A program made the translations under genes and the position numbers. The notes beneath the pieces are model-generated. The model did not search any database, had not been told where the DNA came from, and worked only from the letters and a program-made list of their open reading frames with translations. A stretch of DNA of 64,000 nt. It comes from SMYC01 sp965197495. GTDB lineage: Bacteria; Acidobacteriota; Vicinamibacteria; Marinacidobacterales; SMYC01. Within the stretch, counting starts at the first letter, position 1; the number at the start of each line of letters is the position of its first letter. The stretch is taken from NCBI GenBank assembly GCA_965197495.1, contig OZ240210.1, positions 1,860,001-1,924,000 on the forward strand, written 5' to 3'. Positions 25,035 to 35,436 of this stretch are shown in pieces.

Positions 25035-26594
25035 TTAACTGGCCCTGCCCACTGTGCTTGCGCGCAGCCCCTTCCAGGTGCTGTAGCACATGGCGACCAG
25101 CACCAGCGCGAAGGGGAGGCCGGTGGCGAGGGTGGCTGCCTGTGCAGCCACGAGGCCGCCGCCGAGCAGCAGCGCGATGGCGATGATCCCCTCGAGAACG
25201 CACCAGAACACTCGCTGGGCGACTGGCGCATCCAGCTTGCCGCCGGCGGTGATGGTGTCGATGACCAGGGATCCAGAGTCGGAGGATGTGACGAAGAACA
25301 CCACAATCAGCACGATGCCGAGGAACGACGTGATGTTCGCAAGCGGCAGCGTCTCCAGCATCGTAAACAGGGCTATCTCCGGCTGCTGCGCCTGCACCGC
25401 CGCGATCACCTCAGGATGACCGTGGTCAACGTACTGCGATACCGCAGTCCCGCCGAAGGCGTTCATCCAGATCGCGGCAACCAGTGTCGGGATGATCAGC
25501 ATGCATGCAGTCAGCTCGCGCACCGTCCGGCCGCGCGAGACCCGCGCGATAAACAAACCGACGAACGGGGACCATGAGATCCACCAGGCCCAGAAAAAGA
25601 CAGTCCAGCCGTGCATGAAGTCGAGATCCTCTCGGCCCACCCAGTTGCTGAGGGGGCCGATCGCCGCGAGATACTGGCCGAGGCTGGTCACGGTGCCGGT
25701 GACAATGTCGAGCGTCGGTCCGACCGTCAGCATGAACGCCAGCAGTAGCAGGGCGAGCAGCAGGTTGGCCTCGCTCAGCCGCTTGACCCCCTTCTCCATC
25801 CCGCTAACAACCGACGCCAGCGCCATGCTGGTAATGCCGACGATCAGCAGCACCTGGGTGGTGGTGGTGTTGGTCGCCGGCGCGCCCAACAGGTGGGCCA
25901 GCCCCGCCGCCGCCTGTTGGGCACCCAGGCCGAGCGACGTGGCCAGCCCAAAGAGCGTGGCGAAGACGGCGAGGGTGTCGATGCCGTGGCCGAACCGGCC
26001 CCACACCGCATCCCCCATGAGCGGATAGAACGCCGACCGTAGTGTCACCGGCAGGCCGAGGTTGTACGATGCGAAGGCAATCCCCAGCGCCACCACTGCG
26101 TACATGGCCCACCCATGGATTCCCCAGTGGTAGATGGCGCTGGCCAAGCCGAGGTGGGCTGCCGCCGTGTCGGTCGCCTTGAGACCGAGCGGCGGTTGCA
26201 GGAAGTGCTCCACCGGCTCCGACACCCCGAAGAACATCAGGCCGATGCCTATCCCGGCAGCGAACAGCATGGCGAACCAAGCAGAGCGGGAGTAGTCCGG
26301 CCGGGCATCCGCGCCGCCCAGGCGCACGCGGCCGAGCGGCGTTACCACCAACATCAGGCAGAAGAGCACGAAGAGGTTGCCCGCGCTCATGAACACCCAG
26401 TCGAAGGTCGACATGAGCCATGCGCGCAGCGCCCCGAAGGCGGCCGCCGCACCGGCCTGGAACACTAGCACGCCTGAAACGAACGCGATGATGGTCAGAC
26501 TGGAGACGATGAAGACCGGATTGTGGATGTCGAGGCCGAGGAGTTGGACGTTGTCCTGACCCAGCTTGTAGTCGATCTTCGAGACCTCAGCCAT
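25035..26594 (-). CDS. BCCT-family transporter (betaine/carnitine/choline type)
   Basis: 519 residues from ATG 26594 (a TTG four codons upstream is less likely). Twelve or so membrane helices. Family signatures: 'MLFAAGIGIGLMFFGVSEP' (third-helix glycine-rich segment), 'HWGIHGWAMYAVVALG' and 'WTVFFWAWWISWSPFVGLFI' followed by 'ARVSRGRTVRE', the BCCT signature whose Trp residues line the quaternary-amine site. Secondary uptake of betaine-like solutes driven by sodium or protons is known for the family; the substrate cannot be read from sequence. No frameshift. A GGCAGGG/CCCTGCC hairpin overlaps the stop codon (25028-25048). One of the few intact housekeeping genes. Confidence 0.93.
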   Translation of the reverse strand: MAEVSKIDYKLGQDNVQLLGLDIHNPVFIVSSLTIIAFVSGVLVFQAGAAAAFGALRAWLMSTFDWVFMSAGNLFVLFCLMLVVTPLGRVRLGGADARPDYSRSAWFAMLFAAGIGIGLMFFGVSEPVEHFLQPPLGLKATDTAAAHLGLASAIYHWGIHGWAMYAVVALGIAFASYNLGLPVTLRSAFYPLMGDAVWGRFGHGIDTLAVFATLFGLATSLGLGAQQAAAGLAHLLGAPATNTTTTQVLLIVGITSMALASVVSGMEKGVKRLSEANLLLALLLLAFMLTVGPTLDIVTGTVTSLGQYLAAIGPLSNWVGREDLDFMHGWTVFFWAWWISWSPFVGLFIARVSRGRTVRELTACMLIIPTLVAAIWMNAFGGTAVSQYVDHGHPEVIAAVQAQQPEIALFTMLETLPLANITSFLGIVLIVVFFVTSSDSGSLVIDTITAGGKLDAPVAQRVFWCVLEGIIAIALLLGGGLVAAQAATLATGLPFALVLVAMCYSTWKGLRASTVGRAS

Positions 26595-26606
26595 ATGGTG
26601 TTGCAA

Positions 26607-26871
26607 TAGCGTTTTACCATGCGGAGGCTTCTGTTTCTACCCTCGACCGGGCCCTTCGTGAATAGTCCGGGCTAGCCGGCGCGGAACCGCAGGTGCTTGC
26701 TCCGTTTACTGTTGCCGGCTCGTCCACGTCGTCGTGCGAGGACAGCACTTATGCACAGTTTGGCGCAAGCTGAAGTCCGGTGACGCTAAAATCTGATGTA
26801 ACCTATTGCACTACAAAGTCTTCCCCTTATGCCTGCAACAGTCAATGACGCAAGCACCAGCGACGGAGCTG
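26607..26871. other. 265-bp intergenic region
   Basis: No gene seen. GGTGCTTGCTCCGTTTACTG near 26693 is similar to sequence at 37310, so part of it is repeat-derived. Confidence 0.5.
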
Positions 26872-29800
26872 TCAGCCTCCGAAGCGATAGGTCAGCGCCA
26901 CCTTGAACCGGCGCCCCTTCGGGTCGTGCGTGAAGCCGTCGTACGACTGCTCGATGTTGGCCCATGGCGGCAAAGTGCCGGTCAGGTTCAGCGCATAGAG
27001 TCTGATGTCGATCCCGCTGCCTGGGAAGCGCCACAGGAAGCTCGCATCCCACGTGAGGAACGGGTCGATGCGGGGGACGGTGGTGTTGCTGCCACGGTCC
27101 CCGTAGGACGAGATGTAGCTCACATAGTTCGCGAAAGTGTATGTGTTCCAGGCGTACGAAGCCGACCACCGGCTCTTCCAGCGGGGTAGCGGCACCGCGA
27201 TCGGGTGGGCGAAGTTCAGGTAGCCGGCCGTGTTCCGCTTGGCGCAGAGCGTCAGGTCCGTACCCTCCAGCATCAGGGCCTTTGTCTCGTACTCCACCGT
27301 GTAGGTGGAGCCCCAACTGGCCGATAGCTGGCCCGGTCCCGCGTCGAACCGGGTGGCGAAGTGCGTGTCGATCCCGGAGGTCGTGAGCCCCGGCCAGTTC
27401 ACGAGGTCAATCTGGACGCGCTCAAGGTTCGCGGCGGCGCACCTGCTCTCAGGCATCAGGTCCGAGGCCCTGCCTCCCGGACAGACGATGAATGGCGACA
27501 CGGCCTCCTGGGTCGCCGGATTGTCGCTGTTGTAGAGGCTGGTGATGGCATCGTAGGGCATCGAGCCGATCACGTTCTCGAAGTCGTAGCTCCAGTAGTC
27601 GACCGTCGCTTCGATGCTCCCCTCCAGGAAGAGCACGGCGCCGACGTTGTAGGTGAACGCGTGCTCGGGGAGGAGGTCAGGGCGCCCGAAACGGTCCACC
27701 GCCTGGTAGGCGCCCGTCTCCGAGATCCACTCGAGGGTCGTCAGCGGGCTGGTGTTGAGGTCGTCCAGCGACGGCGTCCGGAAGGTGGTCTGCACCGAGC
27801 CGCGGAACGCCAGCGAGTAGTGGAGGTTCTCCGCCACCTGCAGGCGCCCGCCGATCTTCGGGTCGAAGCTGCTGACGTAGCGGCCGGCGACATTGTAGAA
27901 CTCGTAGTTCGCAGCGACCTGCGTGTTGACTCTGGGGCCGACGCTCAGCGCGAGCTCGCCGAAGAACCGCTGCACCTGCTGGTCCGCGTCATAGGGGCGG
28001 TGGATGTTGGTGAAGAGGTAGGGGCCGAACCGGTCGCCCGCCGCGCAGCCTGCGTCGCCCGCCACCGAGCAGGGGTTCAGTGTGGCGTCGCCGGCATCGT
28101 TTGGATTGCCGTCGGCGCGCATCGCGCGGTACTGGTACCCCACGGCGAAGTCGGCCACGTTCTCGACCAGGTTGCCGCTCAGCGTGGCATCCGCCACGAA
28201 CAGGTCGGTCGTGCTGGCCAGATCCACTTCCTCGTTGAGCCACAGCCGCAGCTGCTCCGGGTTCGCCAGGCCGGCGACGTAGTCGGGATTCGGCGTGTTC
28301 TCGAACGGCGAGTCTGGTTGGTCGGAGTACTGGATGGCGTTGCTGAACGGGTTGTAATACATACACGGGCCCTGGCCCGCCATGGCGCCGTTGAGCGCTC
28401 CGAGCACCATGCCGGCAGGGGAGGTCTGATCCGCCACGACGCCGACGCCGCAGTCCGGCCCGCCGAAGCCGCGGAAGGCCCGGAAGACCCGGTCAGTGTA
28501 TACCGCCGGCAGGTTCAGATTGCCCTTGGCCCGGGAGTAGGAGACGCCGACGTCCCAATGAGCATCCCGTCCCCCGAGCAGGAAGTCGCCGTCGACCGAC
28601 CCCGCGATCCGCTAGGTTCGGGACTCCCGTCTCAGCCTGCGCCCGGGACCTGAGTTCCCGAACGGGCGGCCGTTGAAATACCAGGGGTCGCTGTCGGCGC
28701 AGGCGCCGCTGGGGTCGGCCTTCCCGTCACCTGCGTAGCCGGAGCAGAACGCCTGCCGTCCCGGGTGGTCGGGCGCCACCTCCATGATGGTGGTGCTCGT
28801 CAGCGGGAAGGGCGGATACGACGGCGTCGTGTACCAGTTCGGAATCGTCGCATTGGCCCAGAGACCCTCGACGTGGTAATTAGTCCGCGCGTTCAGGGGG
28901 CCATTGAGCTCGACGAAGGCGCGGGTCTGTTGCTGCTCGTCGATCAGATTGTCGTACGGCGCGTAGCGGAACCGGCAGGTCCAGCCCTCGTCCTGGCCGC
29001 CGAATTCCGTGCACCGGGGATCGAAGACATCGGCCGTCCATGGAACGGGGGCCCCGACGGCGAACGTGCCAGGATTCCCGATGCTGGACCATCCGGCGCG
29101 GTTCCCCCCGACGTGCGTACTCAGCCGATCAAGAGTCCAGGGACGCTCCGCCATCTGCAGCTCCTGGCGGCCGACCCGTTCCGCGGCGAGTACCACGCTG
29201 GAATTGCCGATCCGTCCGCCCCAGATGCCGGCGACGGTCGTATCACCCGCGCTGTCGAAGTAGTCATGCGAGACGTTGAGCTCCAACCCCCGGAAATCAC
29301 TGCGCGTCACGAAGTTGGCGCCGCCGCCGACTGCGTCGGAGCCGTAGGTCGCCGCCGCGCCCTCCTTCAGCACCTCCAGCCTGCCGACCGCGATCGCCGG
29401 AATAGTGTTCACGTCGACGAAACGCCCGCCAATGAGACGCGCGGGGACCGGCACGTGACGGCGGCTGTTGATCAGCACGAGCGTCCGCGAGGCGCCGAGG
29501 CCGCGTAGGTTGACGTTGGCCACGTTCTCGGTGAGCGTCGAGGGCTGGTTGGAGTTGTACCAACTGCTCCGCTCGCCGATCACGCCGTGGCTCACGCTCA
29601 GGTTCTTGAAGAGATCGACGAGTTGCGTGGACCCTTGCTGCTCAATCGTGTCGCGGCTGACCACCACGACCGCGTGGGGCATGTTGATCGCGGGCGCGTC
29701 GATGGCGGTGCCTGTCACCGTCACGGTCACTTCCTCGAACAGGCCGCCGACCCGCAGGCTGACGTCCACCGTCGGCGCGGACGCGGCGGCCAGCTCGACG

Positions 29801-30075
29801 GTACGCGCCAGCTCCTCGAAGCCTGGCAGTGTGAACGTGATGGTGTACGCGCCCGGCGGCAGCGCCTCGAACGCGTAACTCCCGTCCCCATCGGTTACAA
29901 CCACGTGCGGGCCGCCGGCCAGCGCGGGTCCCGCGGCTGCGACGGTCACGCCAGGCAGCACACCGCCGGTTTCGTCGGTGACTGTGCCCGCTATCCGGCC
30001 GTCCTTCGCGCTGGCGGCGCACGGGGCCACCAGCAGGCATGTCACGATTACATCCAGAGCAATCTTCATTGCCAT
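26872..30075 (-). pseudogene. TonB-dependent receptor with one in-frame stop
   Basis: One 1068-codon frame. A signal peptide (start at 30075 or, with better ribosome spacing, 30069) is followed by a carboxypeptidase-regulatory-like domain ('IAGTVTDETGGVLPGVTVAA', residues 25-110), a plug domain ('VVSRDTIEQQGSTQLVDLFK', 'NVNLRGLGASRTLVLINSRR') and a beta-barrel that ends 'FKVALTYRFGG', the aromatic outer-membrane signal. A TAG at codon 488 (28612-28614) is the only interruption; the frame continues cleanly for 579 codons. Outer-membrane import of a siderophore or oligosaccharide is typical. The CarboxypepD-plug layout is common in Acidobacteria. It may be a fresh pseudogene, a readthrough case or an assembly error. 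Confidence 0.9.
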
Positions 30076-30320
30076 CCTCTCCCCGCGTCACTCGGGCTGC
30101 GAACACGACGCGAACGCTCACATGCCGCCACCGAGTCGCGGCCGTGGCATTCACGCCTTGCTGACCTGACCCCACGGTAGTACTACGTTGTATCTCAGTA
30201 ATTCGATGCTGGCAAGGGCTGGTTGAAGCTGGCGGAGCGGAGCCGGTTTCAACCAAATCGTTTGGGAATTATTTACAATCGTAACCAACTAAGGGCCGGC
30301 GACAAAATAAGTTCCCGTTT
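30076..30320. other. 245 bp upstream of the TonB receptor
   Basis: No gene seen. It should hold the receptor's promoter, but I cannot point to clear boxes. Confidence 0.4.
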
Positions 30321-30645
30321 TCAAGACGGTCGGATGGTGTAGTTCCATTTGGGTAGAGTCCGGTCCTTTGTAACGGAAAGCGCCTGCATCCGCTCGTCAG
30401 TGATTTTGACGCCCTTCGGATAACGACGCCGGATAAGGTGTGCGCGTACTCGCAAACCGGAAGAGGTGGTGGTCGTGCGGATGTATTTGAGGATGGTTTC
30501 GTAGCTGTCGAGAGGCCTGCCCGCGCAGTTCTTGCTGATCTCGCTGAACAGACGGTGCTCCACTGGATTCCACTTGGATGTACCGGACGGATAGTGGGCT
30601 ATGGTGATAGCGATGTCGTGGCGATTGCAAATCCGCGTTTGAAGC
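30321..30645 (-). pseudogene. C-terminal fragment of an ISAzo13-type transposase
   Basis: About 105 codons: 'ICNRHDIAITIAHYPSGTSK', 'WNPVEHRLFSEISKNCAGRP', 'LDSYETILKYIRTT', ending 'TLPKWNYTIRPS'. The catalytic Glu of the DDE triad lies in 'WNPVEHRLFSEI'. It matches the C-terminus of the ISAzo13-like family as I know it. The 5' side is cut by an element A end. Confidence 0.85.
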
Positions 30646-30770
30646 CCGTCCTGTGCCAAAACTCGGCCTTTTTGAAATAGACCATAAATCAGCAGCTTAG
30701 TTGTGATCCGCAAAAAAGAAGATCGCGTACCGCTGGATCGACTTTTTGCGGAGCACAGGTTGATCGGAGC
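30646..30770. repeat. Element A end joined to element C ends
   Basis: 30646-30700 is an element A end; TTGTGATCCGCAAAAAAGAA at 30701 and GGATCGACTTTTTGCGGAGC near 30743 are two element C ends back to back. Confidence 0.8.
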
Positions 30771-30775
30771 CGCCT

Positions 30776-30974
30776 CGAAGAGTTGCTTGAGTTTCTCGAG
30801 ATGCGCAGGCACGGAACGTTCCGTCGTTTGACCCACCCGCTAGTGGCGGACACCTTCGGGCAGAGGAACCAGCACCAGCTTGGGCTCATTGGGGGGAGCC
30901 GAACGAGGCCGTGCGGCGGCTTTCTTGCTGGCAGTCCTCGAAAGGATGTCTCTCTTCCCTGGTCCTTCTTTCAT
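30776..30974 (-). pseudogene. Short unrecognised gene fragment with an internal stop
   Basis: From ATG 30974: 'MKEGPGKRDILSRTASKKAA' then 'PKLVLVPLPEGVRH', TAG, then 'RVGQTTERSVPAHLEKLKQL' in the same frame before an element C end. It looks like one small basic protein split by a stop. Family unknown. Confidence 0.35.
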
Positions 30975-31153
30975 ATCGAGATACGCTCCACGATGTTGCG
31001 AGAGAAGCGTGCCGTTAGCACCAGAGTATACAGTGTTCGGAACGACGACCCGGACATTCTTGCTCCGAGGTCGGAGAGGGGACTCTTTTGACCGGCGGGG
31101 CGGAAAGCCATCCGTGCGGTCGAATGGAACTCCTCGCGTGCTGACCGTGACAT

Positions 31154-31330
31154 TTCCCTGTTCGCTGACTTTAATTCCCTGTTCCTCCAGAGCAATTCCC
31201 TGTTCGCCTATTTCAAATTCCCTGTTCTATTGGAACAGGGAATTGCCATCTAACCATTTTAAATACATGGTGTTACCACCTTAAAATACGGCCCGACCAG
31301 CCTCAAAATGGCCCAAATTCCCTGTTATTC
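31154..31330. repeat. Iteron-like TTCCCTGTTC repeats
   Basis: TTCCCTGTTC starts at 31154, 31175, 31196 and 31218 (spacing 21, 21, 22 bp), with an inverted copy GAACAGGGAA at 31233-31242 and a partial copy at 31318. The four direct copies fall on one helical face. Read on the minus strand they also encode 'EQGI...EEQGI...SEQGN' heptads, but no gene frame supports that. Nothing else is recognised between 31000 and 31380. Confidence 0.75.
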
Positions 31331-31380
31331 TCGGTTTTCAGCCGAGACCGGATAGCTCCAAACTGTCCCATCCGCCACCC

Positions 31381-32825
31381 CGTCCTGTGCCAAAACTCGG
31401 CCCTTTTGAAATAGGCCATAAATCAGCAGCTTAGTGTCTGTGTTTGCGACCGGGCCAAGGGCCGTGGGCTTTACAATCGTCTTGGGCGGGCGGGTCGTCA
31501 CCATGCAGATGACCTCCTAGTCGAGAGCGAATATCGAAGCATGTTCCTGAAGCTGTTTCCACGCTACGCCGGTCGAGCCCGCCGAGGGGCTACCGTCGCC
31601 GGCGACCATCTACGCGGCACGGCAGTAGTAGTTGAGAATGCCCCCAAGTCGCTCTCGCGACACGATGGGGCCAGTGTCATTCGCGCTTGCCGGCAGAGGT
31701 GTGATGAGCTCGTTGCCGAGACCTTGGTGGTTCCGTTCTGTGTGATAGTGCACTACGTATTCGGTTACCGCTGTGCGCAGGTGTCACTCACTGAGAGGTA
31801 CGAAGCGGTCGAGACACTCTCGACGTATGGAGAGAACGAATCTTTCCGCATATGCGTTCAGATTCGGACTATTAGCGGGAAGGCGAAGGGGCTTCACGCC
31901 TGAATCTCTCAACAGCCCACGTACCGCCTCGGTGAATAGTGGGTCCCGGTCGTGGATGAGGTATCGCTTGCCAAGGAGGAAACCATCCCACATGTCAGTG
32001 AGGTTTCTTGCCACCTGCTTCATCCACTCCCCGTTGGGGTCCGACGTTATCCCACCGATGCACACGCAGCGAGTGGCGATATCGATGACAAACAGGACAT
32101 GGTAGCGGACGAGCCCGAACGGGTTCACCACCTCGACGGTGAACAGGTCTGTCGCAGCGATAGCGCCCCAATGAGCCTTGATGAAGGTGCTCCACGACAT
32201 GCTCCTGCCCCGCTCCGGCGCAGGAGCGATACCGTGCTCGGCGAGGATCCTCTTGATGGTGTTGCGTCCGAGTTCATGTCCTAGGTTCTTGAGTGCGCCT
32301 CGCAGGCGCGTATATCCCCACGTCGGGTTCTCCCGCGCCACGCGCACAATGAGTTCACGGATATCCTTCGCCGTCGGAGGTCGGCCTGGGCTCCGGTTCT
32401 TGCTGCCATCGTACTTAGCCTGCCATCGTACTTGGCTGCGATGAGGCAGCGGTACCAACGCAGAAGCGTAGCGGGTGTGGCAACCGACGCAATCTGGGCC
32501 AGCGCCTCGCGGCCCAAAGCCTGGGCCTTGACCGCGAGCCTGCGCCGCTCGTCGTCCGAGAGCCTGAGACGCTTGCCCCGAAGCCCGGCTCGGAGCACAC
32601 GGTTCTCCTCTTGCTGGTAGTCGATCACATCCTGCTGCTGGCGGTTGACCCAGCCAGCCACAACGAGCAGTAGGAATTGCGCGTGGTACGTCATCATGGA
32701 TCTGAAGATAACACCCTCGGGCCAGACGATTGTAAAGCCTACGGCCCTTGGTCCGGTCGCAAACACAGACACTAAGCTGCTGATTTATGGTCTATTTCAA
32801 AAGGGCCGAGTTTTGGCACAGGACG
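31381..32825 (-). mobile_element. Element A copy iii, complete outline
   Basis: 1445 bp. Its two ends (31381-31482 and complement of 32724-32825) agree over about 102 bp with three mismatches. No target duplication found. 16 bp longer than copy ii because of an internal tandem duplication. Confidence 0.88.
31608..32697 (-). pseudogene. Element A transposase, copy iii, frameshifted by a 17-bp duplication
   Basis: All domains are present (ATG 32697; 'RLSDDERRRLAVKAQALG'; 'ATDLFTVE', 'IHDRDPLFT', 'AYAERFV'; C-terminus 'RERLGGILNYYCRAA'), but TGCCATCGTACTTAGCC is duplicated in tandem at about 32405-32437, shifting the frame after 'RCLIAAKYDG'. Otherwise nearly identical to copies ii and v. Confidence 0.9.
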
Positions 32826-32875
32826 GGCTTCCCGAATAGTCTCTCCGAGGGTCTTTGGCGCCATTTGTCTCCTCA

Positions 32876-33380
32876 TTATTTAGATGCGTGCGCGTCTTCT
32901 AGCAGCTTACACGCGAACAACCTTACACCGCAAGGTAGAGGCCGTTGTTGATCGACGGCCCGGTGTATCTGTTTTCGGCTGTCCAGCTGGAGCGAATCCA
33001 GAAGCACGCTCCGCGGAGGTGAAGACGCCTCAAGTGGAAGCCACTGCACTTCCGCGGACAGGCTCGGCTTGGCGCTTCGGTTGTTGTCCGACCAGGTGGT
33101 GACGATCCAGGCAACCAAGCCCAGAGCGGCAACCGCTCCCAGCAGCCGTTTCGGAACGAGAGGAAGATTCGTTCCTGGCAGCAGGAAGAAGGCCGACGTG
33201 ACCCCGAGCAGCAGCCACCGGGCATCGATTTCCGGGCACAGAAAGGGCCCAAGCCGTGCACCCTGTGCACCCAGTAGCTGCAATGCGACGAAACCTGCCA
33301 GCAAGGAGACGACAAACGTGCCGACCACGCGGTGAACTGCGGTCGAGCCGGAAACTGGGTTGGCCACGCGTCGAAATTCT
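32876..33380 (-). pseudogene. Membrane protein fragment, unrecognised
   Basis: The frame enters from an element A variant end at 33383 and stops at 32876. Three hydrophobic stretches ('VVGTFVVSLLAGFVALQLLG', 'WLLLGVTSAFFLLPG', 'LLGAVAALGLVAWIVTTW') are followed by a charged tail. No family recognised; the N-terminus is missing. Confidence 0.45.
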
Positions 33381-33383
33381 ATC

Positions 33384-33523
33384 CCGTCCTGTGCCAAAAC
33401 TCAGCCCTTTTGAAATAGCTGATAAATCAACAGCTTAGTGTCTGTGTTTGCGACTGGGCCAAGGGCCGTAGGCTCTACAATTATCTTGGGCGGACGGGTC
33501 GTCACCATGCAGATGACCACCTA
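33384..33523 (+). repeat. Element A variant end (A2), second copy
   Basis: Same variant as 16724-16858 (CTGATAAATCAACAGCTTAG), running to GATGACCACCTAGTCGAGAG. Confidence 0.85.
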
Positions 33524-33545
33524 GTCGAGAGCGAATATCGAGGCA

Positions 33546-33650
33546 ATCCGCTATGCTTTCCTGGCACCCGACATCGTCCGTGCCATTGTCGACGGCCGCC
33601 AGCCTGTTGGGCTGACCTCAAGCTACCTCTTGCATCATCTGCTCTCCGAC
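33546..33650 (+). pseudogene. C-terminal scrap of a large serine recombinase
   Basis: 35 codons: 'IRYAFLAPDIVRAIVDGRQP' then 'VGLTSSYLLHHLLS'. It is the segment that follows the frameshift in the fragment at 3976-4558, here in the right frame, and comes from a related recombinase. Confidence 0.8.
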
Positions 33651-33714
33651 CCCGGCCACCACGATAGGCAGATTTCGCTCTCAGCCAAGAGCGGTGCAAC
33701 AACGCCACGCGCGG

Positions 33715-34389
33715 TCAAGGCTCCGCGTCGCGGTGGAGCACGAGCTCGTCGAACCAAGCGGTGGCTTGCGAGTCCGTGTTGTCGGTATCGACCATGAGCA
33801 CGACCCCGGTGACTCGCTCTGCAGGTCGACCGAAGTAGCGCTCGAAATCCGCCGACACGTCGCGCTCTTCCATGAACCACTCGCCGCTATCCACGTCCCC
33901 GCTTCTCAAGACGATGGTCGCCGCTTGGTCGCTGTAAGGGCTCGGGTACACGTTCCCGACACTCTCGTTCCCCGCCCACACGTACATGAGAAGCGGCGTC
34001 GTGCGCGCGAACGGCGTCCCGTCGAACATGACGGCGACCCTTGCTGCATAGTCATCGCTTCTCCGCCGCCGCACGTCGTCAATGTGCCCGAGGCTCGTCG
34101 ACACCCGCCATCGCCACGAAAGGATGAGCTCGCCGGTGACATCGACTCGCCGCCAAAGCGCCGACGCAGAGTTCCGGCTATCGACGCGAAGGAAACGATT
34201 CTCGGCCTCGGTTTCGAGCCGAAACGTATTGGAGCGACGCGCCAAGACGCGCTCCATCCACGGCTTCCTCCACCCGTCGTCGAAACCCGAGAACAGATCT
34301 TCGCCCGCGCTCGTCGCGGCGAAGGCCGTTATCGAGAGCCCCAAGACGACGCGAGCGAGCCATTCGGACGCCTTCGAGGAGATGCATGT
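33715..34389 (-). pseudogene. DUF3047 secreted protein, start codon region lost
   Basis: About 224 codons to the stop at 33715. The first visible residues include a signal-peptide-like core 'WLARVVLGLSITAFAATSAG', then 'FRLETEAENRFLRVDSRNSA', 'ILSWRWRVSTSLGHID', 'DDYAARVAVMFDG', 'YVWAGNESVGNVYPSPYSD' and 'GVVLMVDTDNTDSQATAWFD'. The W-R-W-R-V and MVDTDNT motifs are those of DUF3047, a periplasmic beta-sandwich family of unknown role. Element A copy iv replaced only the extreme N-terminus; the frame happens to run on into its transposase, making a fortuitous fusion. Confidence 0.8.
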
Positions 34390-34394
34390 GCGCC

Positions 34395-34778
34395 TGCGGT
34401 ACCAGCGCAGAAGCGTAGCGGATGTGGCAACGGACGCAATCTGGGCCAGCGCCTCGCGGCCCAAAGCCTGGGCCTTGACCGCGAGCCTGCGCCGCTCGTC
34501 GTCCGAGAGCCTGAGACGCTTGCCCCGAAGCCCGGCTCGGAGCACACGGTTCTCCTCTTGCTGGTAGTCGATCACATCCTGCTGCTGGCGGTTGACCCAG
34601 CCAGCCACAACGAGCAGTAGGAATTGCGCGTGGTACGTCATCATGGATCTGAAGATAACACCCTCGGGCAAGACGATTGTAAAGCCTACGGCCCTTGGCC
34701 CGGTCGCAAACACAGACACTAAGCTGCTGATTTATGGTCTATTTCAAAAGGGCCGAGTTTTGGCACAGGACGGGGTCC
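34395..34778 (-). pseudogene. Element A copy iv: terminal repeat plus transposase N-terminus
   Basis: The terminal repeat (34677-34778) and about 83 codons of transposase from ATG 34644 survive, to 'SATLLRWYRR'. The catalytic core is absent. It truncates the DUF3047 gene. Confidence 0.88.
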
Positions 34779-34894
34779 ATTGGTACAACACGCAACGACT
34801 CTTGGAGCCGATCGGAAATGTCTCCCCCGTCGAGTACGAGATGAACTACTATCGGTCGCAGGAAGGCTCGCTAGAGATGGCGAGACTCAACTAA
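34779..34894 (+). pseudogene. C-terminal fragment of an IS3-family OrfB
   Basis: 'VHWYNTQRLLEPIGNVSPVE' and 'YEMNYYRSQEG', then TAA: the final 38 residues of an IS3-type OrfB. A similar tail of another copy is at 61883. Confidence 0.85.
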
Positions 34895-34968
34895 AGCCCC
34901 TCTGTGCCAACATCGCTGAGACACTTCGCCCCTTGAAATTAGTGTAGAGGGCGGAGGAGGATCAATGC

Positions 34969-35436
34969 ATGAGTATGTTGATTGAGAGAGAGACCTCTGC
35001 GGGATCGGAGGGAGCCCGTAGGGCGACTGGAGATCCCGCCGGCCGCGATGCGGCGGGGGTCCCGGATCCCGAAGTGAGCGAGCAAGCGAAGCGTCGACGC
35101 TTTACCGCGGAGTACAAGCTGCGGATAGTGCGTGAGGCCGATGCCTGCAAGGGTGACGGTGACGTTGCTGCTCTTCTGCGTCGAGAGGGCCCGTACTCGT
35201 CGCATTTATCGAGTTGGCGCCGCCAACGTGACGAGGTCGCCAAAGCGGGGTTGGCGTCGAGAAAGCGAGGCCGGAAGGCAAAGGCCGAGGATCCACGGGT
35301 CAAGGAGCTCGAGCGCGAGAACGCCCGGCTCCAACGTCGCCTGGCTCGGGTGGAGACGATGTTGGAGACCCAAAAAAAAACCTCCGAATTACTGGGGGTC
35401 CCCCTGAATCCACTCGACAGCTACGAGAACGACTGA
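34969..35436 (+). CDS. IS3-family OrfA (helix-turn-helix)
   Basis: 155 residues. Ribosome site GGAGGAGGA upstream. 'RRRFTAEYKLRIVREADACK' is the IS3-type HTH, and 'LERENARLQRRLARVETMLE' a leucine-zipper-like coiled coil for multimerisation. The last codon overlaps orfB (TGATG at 35434-35438), favouring translational coupling. An A9 run at 35372 lies near the end, but the frames do not need a slip there. Confidence 0.88.
   Translation: MSMLIERETSAGSEGARRATGDPAGRDAAGVPDPEVSEQAKRRRFTAEYKLRIVREADACKGDGDVAALLRREGPYSSHLSSWRRQRDEVAKAGLASRKRGRKAKAEDPRVKELERENARLQRRLARVETMLETQKKTSELLGVPLNPLDSYEND

Noticed and set aside
11309..28614. Genome-wide reassignment of UAG to an amino acid, suggested by in-frame TAG in the element A transposase, hsdR, the TonB receptor and the fragment at 30776
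   Set aside because: The same genes or neighbours also carry frameshifts, TAA (IS3 orfB) and TGA, intact genes such as the antiporter lack internal TAG, and hsdR is truncated at both ends, so ordinary decay explains them.
31154..31330. CRISPR array
   Set aside because: The repeats are only 10 bp at 21-bp spacing, with one inverted copy, and no cas gene is present in the window.
35372..35380. Programmed slippage at the A9 run near the end of IS3 orfA
   Set aside because: orfB starts by a TGATG overlap further downstream, and the run is in frame with the normal OrfA C-terminus; no frame change is needed at this point.
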